Origin: Gnetum montanum
Lineage: Eukaryota; Streptophyta; Gnetopsida; Gnetales; Gnetaceae
Assembly: GCA_015680685.1 (NCBI GenBank)
Contig: MNCI01037593.1
Coordinates: 28,740 to 49,131, forward strand
DNA length: 20,392 nt
Reading direction: 5' to 3'
Each line of letters starts with the position of its first letter. Within the stretch, counting starts at the first letter, position 1. The position numbers and the translations under genes are program-made. Positions 9,728-18,083 of this stretch are shown piece by piece. Below the pieces are notes generated by a model that was given only the letters and a program-made list of their open reading frames with translations, searched no databases and was not told where the DNA came from.

Positions 9728-9749
9728 CACACACACACACACACACACA
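9728..9749. repeat. (CA)11 microsatellite in element B
   Basis: A pure CA dinucleotide run. The orthologous position in element C (19847-19860) has seven units. It sits beside the A-rich array close to the pol-loss breakpoint. Confidence 0.97.
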
Positions 9750-9772
9750 AAATGAAAAAGTATGAACGATGT

Positions 9773-9890
9773 TGTAAAACAAAAACAAGAAAAGTTAGAG
9801 AAATCTGTAAAACAAAAATGTGTAAAACAAAAACGTGTAAAACAAAAAATGTGTAATCTGTAAAACAAAAACGTGTAAAAAAAACTTAAA
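9773..9890. repeat. TGTAAAACAAAAA-type tandem array in element B
   Basis: Short units of about 13-20 bp built on TGTAAAACAAAAA(C/T)G. The counterpart in C is at 19887-20012. Open frames read through these arrays on either strand (Phe/Cys-rich or Lys/Val-rich) are repeat artefacts. Confidence 0.9.
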
Positions 9891-9979
9891 AAGAACTGAG
9901 GGCCCCAAATGATTAGCATAGGTGGCCATCTCCCCCATGACTGAATGGAAAGGAAGAGATCTGAAATAATGAACGCCTA

Positions 9980-10640
9980 TTTGAATTTCTTAGAAGCATC
10001 CAACTTCTCCCGATTGATGTTTTTAGGTTAACGGATGGAAGTTGGCGATGATCATATTCCAATGTATCTATGCTTTCATTATGGGCATGAGTTGTTCCCC
10101 CAGTTCATTCCATGCATGTTAGTCGGTTGCTCTTTCGATTAGCTGTCAACCATGGGGTGTCCACTTGTTGTGTGGTTGCTACATACAGGCACCTTTGTAT
10201 TAGAGTTTCTAAGGCACACCGGTTGCATGTAGGAGATGCTGAGCATTCCTTCATGTCATCACTTGATGAGTCACTATATGTGATGCATGGAAATTTCTTC
10301 TTCTCGATCTTTCCATAAATTTTTACCTTAGATATTTCCAAGGAAAGATTGCGAATTCCTAGGCAGGCATCTATTGTACTTAGCCATGCCTTTCCCATTA
10401 TAATTGGGAAGTCCCCCTTGTTGCTGTTGACTTTTATCACCAGGAAATCAGCTGGGTATGACTAACCACACACAGTGGTAATGATGTCCTCCACCAATCC
10501 TAAGGGAATGGTGATGGACTAGTCAGCCAGCTCTAGTTGAATATTGCTCTTCTTGAGTGGAGGAAGGTTCCAGGCTTGATACATTTCTCGTGAGATTAAG
10601 TTGACTTCGGAACCTGAGTCAAGAAGAGCCTTATGAGGTT
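9980..10640 (-). pseudogene. Element B aspartic protease and truncated linker (pseudogene)
   Basis: The retropepsin motif is LLDSGSEVNLIS (Asp at 10618-10620) and the second signature is FPIIMGKAWLST. Two in-frame stops interrupt the front half: one where A has Gln (NQSITIPLG), one where A has the Trp of CGWSYPA. From 10440 to 10105 the frame is open and includes an Asp/Ser-rich stretch and a Cys-rich motif (CNRCALETLIQRC). Homology to the A protease-RT linker ends near 9980 at AAATTCAAA. Nothing resembling RT follows. Protease without RT is the hallmark of this non-autonomous family. Confidence 0.88.
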
Positions 10641-10659
10641 TGTTCCCAGTGACTTGGAG

Positions 10660-12535
10660 GTAGATTAAGGGACTTCAAAGGTTAGAGAGTTTCCTGGGAA
10701 GGTGGCCTACCTTGATCCAGTCAGTAATGGTATGTGTTAACATAACCACATGCGTTGAGCTCTGTTGTTGATTTGAAGGGATCTCCAAAGCCTTATGTGT
10801 TGGAGGAGCGTACACAGACTCAACCACTTGTGGTTGTGAGAGCTTGTCTAGGCTTTTGGTTATGAAGAAAGGTATTCTCTTCTTGTGGTTGTCAGAACCA
10901 GCAATGGATTGAAGGTTTACAGCTCTCGTAGCATTACGTTGCTGCGGTTGAGTGGGAAGTTCCCCTTACATTGTTGGAGTAGGAGGTAGTGGAACTTCCA
11001 GTGTAAGAGTGGCAGATGGATTTGGAGGATGGTATGCATGTGGAGTGTCTCCCGGAGGAGAAGGAGTCCTTCTAAAATACTCCTGAACTTGGTAGTCACG
11101 TTGTGGAGTTGCGTGACCCATAGAGTCACTTGGAGAAACCAGCTGCTACACGTAATAGCCATAAGGATCTGGTTGCCAATAAGGGTATTGTTGTCTAGGC
11201 GGTGGCATCCCCCATGACTGTGGGTGTTGCCACTGCTAGTGTTACCTGATAGGTTGCGGCAGAGTTCCACTTGGATAATACATTAACGATTGGTAGAACT
11301 GCCTTGGGTTAACTTGGGGATAAGGTAACCTTTGGGGTGCCTACCATTTGTTAAGTCTCGAGTTGAGTGCATACACCCTAGACTCTTGTAGATGTGAGAT
11401 TATTGGGCAACATCCCTTAGGATGGTCATATTAGCAGATCTCACATCCACTGTCATTGTCTGTATTCATTTTTCCCTTACCCTTGTCATGTGCATGGCCT
11501 GAATCTCCTCGCTTTTTCTTGTCATGGTTACTACTTTGTTCCTCCTTAGACTCCTCTAAAATTTTTAAGATAATTTCAATTTTTCTGTCTAAGGAGCTCC
11601 ATATTTCATCTACCTTAGCTGATACTTCCGTTGTTAACTTTTGAAGTGGCAAGGTTTTTCTATTCACCAACTCTTCGAGTGGGGACTCATCCTCTTCATT
11701 GCAGAATCTCACTCCCCTCTTCCAGAGGGAAGGATCACGATTATACTCTTTCGCGCTTTCTCTTTTTCGTAGCTCCCCTTCTTCTTTAGCAACTTGCTCC
11801 AAAAATCTGTGAATTTCATGGGATCTAAGTTCTGATAATCTCCCTTGGGCATAAGTCCCAAGGGTGCTCCTAGTTTCGTACCTTAGCCCATCTACAAGGT
11901 GGTGGAGTTGATCCCATTGTGCGTAACCATGGCTCGAGCAACTATGTAGCAATGCATAATACCGGCCCATGGCAGCATCCAAGGGTTCGTGATTACCCTG
12001 CTTCCATCCTTGGATTTTCTTACGCAAATTATACACTCTGGAGTATGTTTGATATTTATCGTTGAAGAGTTCTAACATCGTACTCCACCTCCTAATGGTT
12101 TCCAGCTCTAAGGACCAGTACCAACTCTCTGCTTCCTTTATGAATGTCCTAGGAAAAAACTTTAATTTCTACCACTCGTTTTCTATGTTCTGTAAGGCGT
12201 AGGCATCGTGGAATGCCTGTAAATGATTCTGCAGATTAGCATTATATCCCCCCTCAAACCGTGGGATATTATTCATGTCTAAGTGCACGAAGAAGCATGT
12301 TAGGGAATGCCTGATTTGAAGGTGACACTATGTAACTTTGCAAATCTCTCCAACGTAGTTGTTCATCCTGATGGAGGATAAAGGTAAAATCAGGTATATA
12401 TTCATCGTGATGAGTATATACTACCTGATATTGTTGAGGAACTGGCGGATTTTGGTTATGTGTTTTAGACTACCGACTATTTCTTGTATGATCCCTAGGT
12501 GGTGAAGTGCTCTTATGAGAAGAAGAAGAAGACAT
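10660..12535 (-). pseudogene. Element B gag (pseudogene with internal deletion)
   Basis: The start is ATG at 12535, reading MSSSSSHKSTSPPR. The N-terminal part resembles element A up to about 12300, where roughly 730 bp present in A (5192 to about 5925, including the RS-like domain) are missing. The junction also shifts frame, so N-terminus and core are no longer joined. The core from NNIPRFEGGYN (near 12275) runs to 11434 with only one stop (12169-12171), including AESWYWSLELE, MLELFNDKYQTY and WDQLHHLVDGLRYET. The CCHC knuckle (11407-11445) has a stop at 11431-11433. A Pro/Gln/Tyr-rich tail follows to about 10660. This is the best-preserved Gag core in the window; the open segment 11434-12078 is over 200 codons. 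Confidence 0.9.
11407..11445 (-). other. Element B Gag zinc knuckle with premature stop
   Basis: The same CX2CX3HX4C arrangement as element A, with CEIC followed by TAA (11431-11433) where A encodes Gln. A CAA-to-TAA change explains it. The remaining residues YDHPKGCC are intact. Confidence 0.7.
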
Positions 12536-12660
12536 TGTGTCTTATTTTGTGTGTTGATTAACCGTTATATAATTTTTCGTTTAATTAATCCTAAGGGTTC
12601 GTTTAAGCTCCCAACGATGTGGATAATTTCCTATATTCTACTTAGCGCACAAACACTTAG

Positions 12661-12679
12661 TCCCTAGCAACGACGCCAA
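12661..12679 (-). promoter_or_regulatory. Element B primer-binding site (tRNA-Asp-like)
   Basis: The minus strand reads T-TGGCGTCGTTGCTAGGGA directly after the 5' LTR, again close to the tRNA-Asp complement with transitions. It matches the A site except at a few positions, so A and B would have used the same primer. Confidence 0.84.
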
Positions 12680-13434
12680 TGATGAGTGGCGAGGTACCCC
12701 TACACTCAACCATACGAATATGAGTGTTACACGCGCGATCCGGTTGAACTCCGTAGACTAAGTGCCTACACACCTCATGGAACACTTAAGGTTAATCATT
12801 CGTTATCTTCCCAGACTTGTATTTGTCACGGTTGTATGGTTAAGTAAGTCTGAGGTATGTGATTTTTATATCTTTTCTATTTTATCTCTTATGCTGATGA
12901 GGTGAAGGGTGAAGAGACTAATTAACTAACTTTAACTAACTAACTAAGCCTTAATTAACCTAGCATCAGTATCCGTTCCCACTTACCGTTCACACCCTGA
13001 ACCAATGCAACCTTGGTTACCAAACGCTAGTCGTTGCTGGGATCACCAAGCGTAACGCACGTGCTCGAGGCGGTCGTACTGAATGCACTTAACTACGGGA
13101 GAAGGGAGAGATTTAATAAACTAATAAAGCATTTAAATGATAAAAAATAAATAATAGTAAATAAAATCCTATTTATCCTATTCCATGCACTGTAAGGTTT
13201 ATCCAAGAAGTTCGTCTCTATTTTCATACACAAACTTGTGTTCAGGTACAATATTTGCTCGAATAAAGATCCTTTCTCTCTGGAACTCCTATTGCGAGCA
13301 CATGAAAATTATTCTATCTTTGGAGAGGTAAAATTGCCAGAGTTTCACTACAGTCTAGGCCTAGATTGAGAAACAAGGGAGAGCCACCTCTTATTTATAG
13401 ATTTGACGATGCACTGCAATATCGTGTCCCATCA
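12680..13434 (-). repeat. Element B 5' LTR
   Basis: It is 755 bp long, with the same ends as the 3' LTR and the PBS directly to its left. It aligns along its length with 7179-7976. The main indel is loss of most of the GATATC cluster near 13419, where only one degenerate unit remains; a further 4-bp gap lies near 12818. By eye about 18 substitutions, nearly all transitions, separate the first 250 or so aligned bases of the two LTRs. That suggests an insertion millions of years old, not a recent one. TATA box at 13392-13399. Confidence 0.96.
13392..13399 (-). promoter_or_regulatory. TATA box of element B 5' LTR
   Basis: TATAAATA on the minus strand within CTATAAATAAGAGGT, conserved in the 3' LTR at 7900-7907 and in element C at 17953-17960. 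Only about 35 bp separates it from the LTR end in this copy, an unusually short U3. Confidence 0.6.
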
Positions 13435-13439
13435 ACTGC
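13435..13439. repeat. Target-site duplication of element B, right copy (ACTGC)
   Basis: The exact partner of 7174-7178, immediately after the CATCA end of the B 5' LTR. Confidence 0.95.
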
Positions 13440-13582
13440 TAGAGTAACCGCTACAGTAAACACTCTAATAATTAGAATAACTGCTAGAGTAACCACTCTA
13501 ATAATTAGAATAACTACTAGAGTAACCGCTAGAGTAACCACTCTAATAATTAGAATAGTTGCTAGAGTAACTGCTCTCATCA
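13440..13582 (-). repeat. Element A 5' LTR, distal (U3 start) part after the nested insertion
   Basis: This segment continues the TAATAATTAGA/AGAGTAACC array broken at 7178 and ends CTCATCA, the inverted match of the TGATGAG at 6315. Reading the minus strand it is the beginning of U3. Translations of this stretch with repeating LIIR/VT patterns are products of the tandem repeat and not genes. The base after the LTR starts the predicted target duplication ATGAT. Confidence 0.9.
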
Positions 13583-14164
13583 ATGATCATAACACTATTA
13601 TTATTTACCAATAAGAGGTGGCTCAAGTGATTAGCTCATTGTATGACCATAGATTGCAATTTTTTTTACTTTTTCATTTTATTATTATTATTATTATTAC
13701 AAGATGTTTTGAATCATATTAGATTCATCATCTATTGCATGTCATTTTTAAAGGATTAGAAAGAATAAATAGCATTACAATTAACAGTTAGTTGAAATGT
13801 AGTGAACAATAGCTAGTTTTAGAGAAAAACTAGTTGTAGGAAAATGAAAAAAAATGAAAATTTAATTTTAAGGATATAACAACTACAATGAAAATAACTA
13901 GCCAAGGGACATTATTCCAAGTATATTATTAATTATTGCTTTACCCTTAAAAAGTTAGTTCTAGAAAAGAAAAGGAGTTAGTTTCATTTTCAATTTATGT
14001 AGAGGTATATTAGGGTATGGGAGGAAGAGTATCCAAACTTTCTTAAGAACTCATTAATGTTAAGCATTAACATATCATAATATGTTGGAACCTGAAATAA
14101 TTGTAATATAGGTACACTCCAAGATGTATAGTCCAATTAGAACTTTATAACTCAGTATTGCTCA

Positions 14165-14225
14165 CCAATATTGAACCCATGACTTAGAGGTTTAACATTA
14201 AGAGTCTCACCACTAGGCTAGCACA
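14165..14225 (-). repeat. tRNA-like SINE relic
   Basis: The minus strand has an A-box-like TAGCCTAGTGG (14210-14220) and, at tRNA-like spacing, a B-box-like GGGTTCAAT (14170-14178). These are the pol III promoter boxes of tRNA-derived SINEs. No complete cloverleaf, poly-A tail or target duplication is evident, so the extent is uncertain. Confidence 0.4.
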
Positions 14226-14412
14226 TGCATAATACAAGCATTCATGGTTAACTATTTCTAAAAAATTCTAATTATATTTGGAAAAATTAAAAAAAAACAA
14301 ATAACTAGGAATCCACAACCTCTTTTTCATTATTCAAAGTACATATCACTATTTTATTCACATTGGTTGAGATTGAAAATGTTTGTTTTAAAAGTTATTT
14401 AAACATGCATTT

Positions 14413-14465
14413 CTAAGTTCCACCCCTCCCTACTAACCCACTAGTAGGTAAAGTTAGGAACTTAG
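14413..14465. repeat. Nested hairpin
   Basis: Outer arms are CTAAGTTCC (14413-14421) and GGAACTTAG (14457-14465); inner arms are CCTACT (14429-14434) and AGTAGG (14443-14448). A small foldback in the intergenic flank, possibly a MITE remnant. Confidence 0.5.
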
Positions 14466-14724
14466 GGACACATAAGCATAGTTGATGATGGGTCATCAAA
14501 TATGCATGCGCTAGCATCATTGCATTAATGAGCTCCTAAGGAAGTTTTTACGCTCTTTTGAATAAGGTTATATGACTAAGAAATGTAAAATTATTATTAA
14601 AAAAATAATACTAAAAAATGAATCAAAAAATTAGTTAAATAGTATAAAAGGTTCAAGAGAGCAAAATAATAGTATAATGATTTTGCAATCATAATTGAAC
14701 TTATAACTTCTAACATATAAGGTA

Positions 14725-15237
14725 ATCAATAATAATATTAAGAAATTTATAATACAATAGATCAACTAAGAAAGAGTCCAAAGAGAAAGCCTAATAGTTT
14801 TGGGGATACCTTTTCAGGTTTTCTTTTTTACAACTAAACTTGGAAATTCTTCCCTTTAGAATAGGAAAAGGATTAGGCCTTGTCCTCATTTAAAGGCACC
14901 ATTACAGGTTTTCACTTCTTATTAAAGGATTTCTTATAAAATGAAAGAGAACACTATTGCTAAATGTAAAAGAAAGCTTCAATTCAAAAAAATGAACAAA
15001 TAATAATAGAATATGAAATCTTCCCATCTTTGAGCCTTCAAAACAAAAAAAATTAATTCTAAAAGAAACCAATTAATTATTCAACTTTCACAAAAATCTT
15101 TTTCACTTGTAATTGTAACTAAAAAGTAACATCTTTGAAAATATGATATTTAGCTCCCTAAAAAAAGGTTGTAGTTATGTTCTTGCTACTAAAACCTTAT
15201 TACACATTAAAGCTTTCAAATAGAATGACGAACAAGT
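14725..15237. repeat. Diverged direct repeat, copy 1
   Basis: About 510 bp is recognisably duplicated at 16595-17106, offset about 1869 bp. Shared landmarks include GATACCTTTTCAGGTTTTC, an AATGAACAAATA block, AACATCTTTGA and AAAGCTTTCAAATAGA. The ends coincide at AACAAGT. Divergence with many small indels implies an old duplication or two copies of an unidentified repeat. Confidence 0.8.
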
Positions 15238-15399
15238 AGTTGAAGATACTTCTAAATACAAAGAAAGGAAGTAGACAAAGCAGGTTGGTCACTAAGATGA
15301 TATCATTAATGCTTGGTTAAAAGTTGTTATAGATTCCAAAACTTCATTTCCAAGCATGATGTATAATAGGACACTTTAAAAAATGAGTCTTAAGTTGAA

Positions 15400-15449
15400 C
15401 AATAGGACACTATATGTTGAACTTTAAGTTGAACAATAGTGTCCTATTG
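15400..15449. repeat. Perfect 13-bp hairpin within a repeated segment
   Basis: CAATAGGACACTA (15400-15412) pairs perfectly with TAGTGTCCTATTG (15437-15449) around a 24-nt loop. The hairpin is flanked by direct repeats of AGGACACTTTAAAAAATGAG at about 15368 and 15481. A terminator or small RNA role cannot be argued from this alone. Confidence 0.8.
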
Positions 15450-15898
15450 ATTTATGAAAGTTCAACTAAACTATATGTCTAGGACACTTTAAAAAATGAG
15501 TCTTAAGCATGATGTACAATAGGACACTTCCACAAAGGGGACATTGAAGAGAAACAATTCCCATATGTTGAAGACATATATAAATAAGTCCTTAATGAAT
15601 AAGACACTATAAATATGAATTTTTGGAAAAGTAGGAACTCTTCAAATATTTTCCATTTTCTCATCCAAAGGTTCTATGATAATTGCATTTTCTAGGCCTT
15701 ATTTAATTTTTTATGAATAAAATGATTATTAGTAATAATCTCATATGCAACTTTGGAGTTAAAGAGGAAAAAAATTTATCATCCTTCCAAAAAATGTCTA
15801 AAAAAACTTGATGTGAACTATTATCAACTTTAAATAAAATTTTAAAATAAAAAATTAATTAAAGAAAAAACTCTTTTTCTCCTCCTATTCAAACCATA

Positions 15899-15951
15899 GA
15901 GGCTAGAAGCCTCCTTCTATGTAACCTATCTATCGTGCATACATAGATAGG
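15899..15951. repeat. Two adjacent small hairpins
   Basis: AGGCTAGAAGCCT-type foldback (about 15899-15912), then CCTATCTAT (15925-15933) paired with ATAGATAGG (15943-15951). No gene context. Confidence 0.5.
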
Positions 15952-16410
15952 AAATTGAAGTGATACCAAATTTGCTTAATGTGGTACATAATCTAGATGA
16001 ATTAATAGTTCAAGCTCCTTCATTCAAAGGAAGTCACCAAGGGCTAATTTGCTTAAGAATATTTTCTAAAACTATAATATGATTGTAATTCCAGTACTTA
16101 CTAAGCTTGCAACTTGTCTTCCAAATTTGTTTAAGAACTAGAAAACTACAAATAGAAATGACTTAAAGAAAAAGAAAATATTGAAGAAAATTAATAGAAG
16201 ACCATCATTTTTAGATTTTTGTTACATAATTCTATTTCTTAAAAGGAACATCCAAGTATCATCTCCATTTATGCACTTTGCAATCCATTTTTGTTGAAGG
16301 AGAAATACCCTAGTTATAATAATTAATGAGGTTAAATACCATAACTAGACATTAAACATATAGTTAATATAAAACTTAAGTTGAACTTTCATAAATCAAT
16401 GATACCCACT

Positions 16411-16466
16411 AGAATTGAACCTATAACTTAGAGTTTCTAAATTACGAGTCATACTAGTAGGCTAAC
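16411..16466 (-). repeat. tRNA-like SINE relic, second copy
   Basis: The minus strand has TAGCCTACTAG (A box) and AGGTTCAATTC (B box), with intervening sequence similar to 14165-14225. A third, partial B-box half occurs near 14691-14715. These may be parts of the larger duplicated block. Confidence 0.35.
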
Positions 16467-16594
16467 ACCTCATTGTTTAAATTGGGAAAAATTCTTCTAA
16501 CATATTATCATTATTCTACTATAATTATTATGAGATAAGTGTTAAAACTTGAAAGAATGACTATAAGTACATATCAAAAAATATAACCAAGATG

Positions 16595-17106
16595 CTACTT
16601 TAGAATAATATTAAAAAAAATTAGAGTACATCAATCATCAAAGAGAGAGTTTAAAGTACAAGCCCAATGGTTTTGAAGATACCTTTTCAGGTTTTCATCT
16701 TTACAATTAATCTTGGATAACCTCCCCTCTAGGGTAGAAAAAGGATCATACATTGCCCTTATTTGAAAGTGCTCTTATGGGTTTTCACTTATTACTAAAG
16801 TGTTTATTGTAAAAAGGAGAAAACTCTATTTAAAGATAAAAGAATACTTCAGTCAAAAATAATGAACAAATAGCAATAAAAGTTGAAAGCTTCACATCCT
16901 AGAGCCTCCAAAATAAAAAGAAACTAATATTAGAAAAAATAAATTAATTGTTCAACTTTAGTAGGAACTTTTTTGCTTGAAGTTATAGTTAAAAAGAAAC
17001 ATCTTTGAGAATATAGTATTTAACTCCTAAAGAGAGGTCATAATTATACTCTTGTTGCTAAAAAATAATTGTACATCAAAGCTTTCAAATAGAGTAGAGA
17101 ACAAGT
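16595..17106. repeat. Diverged direct repeat, copy 2 (truncated by element C)
   Basis: Aligns with 14725-15237. Its right end at 17106 is where the element C LTR begins; in copy 1 the sequence continues as AGTTGAAGATAC. This independently fixes the element C insertion site. Confidence 0.8.
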
Positions 17107-17530
17107 TGATGAGTGGCGAGGTACCCCTACACTCAACCATATGAAACGAGCATAGCACGCCCGATCCGGTCGAACACCGCAGACTAAATGCCTAAACGCC
17201 CCATGGAACACTTGGGGTTAATCATTCGTTGTCTTCCCAGACTTACTTGTTGTTGTCACGGTGTATGGTTAAGTAAGTTCGAGGTATATGATTTTTTTGG
17301 TCTTTTCTGGTTTTATGTCTTCTACGCTAAGAGCAAAGGGTTGAGAGAACTAACTAATTCTAACTAATGTCCTAAGTCTAAATTAACTAGTGTCAGCATT
17401 CGTTCCCACTTACCGGACACACCCTAAACTGTGCAACTGTGGCTACCAAACGCTAATCCTTACTGGGATCACCACACGTAATGCACGTGCTCGAAGTGGT
17501 CGTACTGAGGCAGCTAACTAGCCTAAGTGT

Positions 17531-17716
17531 GATGAGCAGCCGATTCCTTGACTAGCTGTACACATCCGTAGATGCTCATAATCAAGTCGTACTCATCCCA
17601 CGTTCTAGGAGACAAGGGTGAGAGAATCTAATTGCGATGAGTAGCCGATTCCTTGGTTATCCGTACACATTCGTCAATGCTCGTAACCAAGTCGTACTCA
17701 TGCCGTGTTACTAGGA
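17531..17716. repeat. Tandem duplicated hairpin unit in element C LTR
   Basis: Two units of about 80 bp (17531-17610, 17636-17716) lie 105 bp apart. Each starts GATGAG-AGCCGATTCCTTG and ends CGTACTCAT. Each is internally self-complementary: an outer stem ATGAGTA/TACTCAT and an inner stem, in the second unit CTTGGTTA (17652-17659) with TAACCAAG (17684-17691). The first unit keeps the stem with one mismatch. The B LTRs have no counterpart. Confidence 0.8.
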
Positions 17717-17952
17717 AAGCAATAAATAACATGTAATAAACCTATTCCATGCACTGCAAGGTTTATCCACAAAGCTCATCTTTATTTCCATACACAACTT
17801 GCGTTTAGGTACAAAGCTACTCGAATAAAGATTCGTTCACTTGGGAACTCCTATTGCGAGCACATGGAAAATATTCTATCTCTGGGGTGATCAATTTGCC
17901 AGAGCTTCGCTAATTCTAGCCTAGGATGACAAATGAGGGGAGTGCCACCTCT

Positions 17953-17960
17953 TATTTATA
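17953..17960 (-). promoter_or_regulatory. TATA box of element C LTR
   Basis: TATAAATA on the minus strand, in the same context as in element B. Upstream of it (to 18094) the U3 is almost wholly the GATATC-type repeat array. Confidence 0.6.
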
Positions 17961-17978
17961 GATTTGATAGCGGACCGC

Positions 17979-18083
17979 GATATCGCGTACATGACATCGC
18001 AGGGGACGACGCGATATCGCATGGGATGAGATATCGCGATGGCCACGATATCGCGTACACAATATCGTAGCTCATGTGATATC
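17979..18083. repeat. GATATC-type palindromic array in U3 of element C
   Basis: Exact GATATC occurs at 17979, 18013, 18030, 18047 and 18078, with one-base variants at 17993 and 18061. Spacing is 14, 20, 17, 17, 14 and 17 bp. Most units are embedded in GCGATATCGC-like palindromes. The array fills the space between the TATA box and the LTR end. Element B keeps three units in its 3' LTR and one degenerate unit in its 5' LTR. Confidence 0.85.

Larger units (their letters stand above)
7977..9979 (-). other. Element B 3' internal region replacing pol, function unknown
   Basis: About 2 kb lies between the protease linker breakpoint and the 3' LTR. It aligns through most of its length with element C 18095-20100 and shows no RT, RNase H or integrase motif. 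Contents from left: PPT; a conserved block with a splice-acceptor-like site (minus strand, about 8340-8400); a PPT-like 11-mer at 8521-8531; a plus-strand reading frame at about 8700-8970; a T/A-rich stretch (9230-9290); another conserved block to 9500; (CA)11 at 9728-9749; an array of TGTAAAACAAAAA-type units (9773-9890); and a third PPT-like 11-mer at 9932-9942. It could be an env/extra-ORF remnant, an antisense ORF region or structural filler. Confidence 0.75.
7179..13434 (-). mobile_element. Element B: complete non-autonomous Ty3/gypsy gag-protease retrotransposon lacking pol enzymes
   Basis: This is a full-length element of 6256 bp. The 5' LTR is 12680-13434, the PBS 12661-12679, gag remnants span about 12535-10660, protease about 10640-10105, then a roughly 2-kb region without recognisable sense coding, the PPT at 7977-7990 and the 3' LTR at 7179-7976. 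A perfect 5-bp direct repeat ACTGC (7174-7178, 13435-13439) flanks it, and the sequences on either side join into one continuous LTR of element A. No RT, RNase H or integrase motif is visible between the protease linker and the 3' LTR. The layout resembles reported plant elements that keep only Gag or Gag-protease and depend on partners in trans. Both gag and protease now contain stops, so this copy is itself dead. Confidence 0.95.
1..13582 (-). mobile_element. Element A: decayed Ty3/gypsy gag-pol LTR retrotransposon, interrupted by element B, 3' end outside window
   Basis: Read on the minus strand, the order is 5' LTR, PBS, gag, CCHC knuckle, aspartic protease, RT, RNase H, integrase, which is the Ty3/gypsy (Metaviridae) order. 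The element occupies 1-7178 and resumes at 13440-13582, because a complete second element is inserted in its 5' LTR. The tRNA-Asp-like PBS, and an RT box of the form LCNA-ATFQR followed by an FMxDFS box, suggest the non-chromoviral Athila/Tat side of plant Ty3/gypsy; this placement is inference without a tree. No coding domain is intact: nonsense codons and frameshifts occur throughout. The right boundary is followed by ATGAT (13583-13587), the predicted target duplication; its partner lies left of the window and cannot be checked. Confidence 0.93.
13583..17106. other. AT-rich intergenic flank between elements A and C, no gene seen
   Basis: Both strands show only short frames. The sequence is strongly AT-rich with homopolymer runs and an (ATT)n microsatellite at 13681-13699. 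It holds a diverged direct repeat (14725-15237 versus 16595-17106), two tRNA-like SINE relics, and several hairpins described separately. It looks like old repetitive DNA that received elements A and C. Confidence 0.75.

Noticed and set aside
10917-11270. 117-codon minus-strand frame in element B
   Set aside because: It is an alternate frame of the Pro/Gln/Tyr-rich Gag tail; the homologous frame with element A is the neighbouring one, which shows the Pro-rich pattern and stops.
13366-13614. Open frames on both strands with repeating LIIR/VT residues (also 7041-7260)
   Set aside because: They are translations of the 33-bp LTR tandem array, whose length keeps the frame open; no gene content.
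14165-14225. A functional tRNA gene
   Set aside because: A- and B-box-like motifs are present but no acceptor stem or complete cloverleaf can be drawn; better described as a SINE-like relic.
17531-17716. A CRISPR-like or satellite array
   Set aside because: Only two units are present, inside an LTR of a plant retrotransposon; not an array of repeats and spacers.
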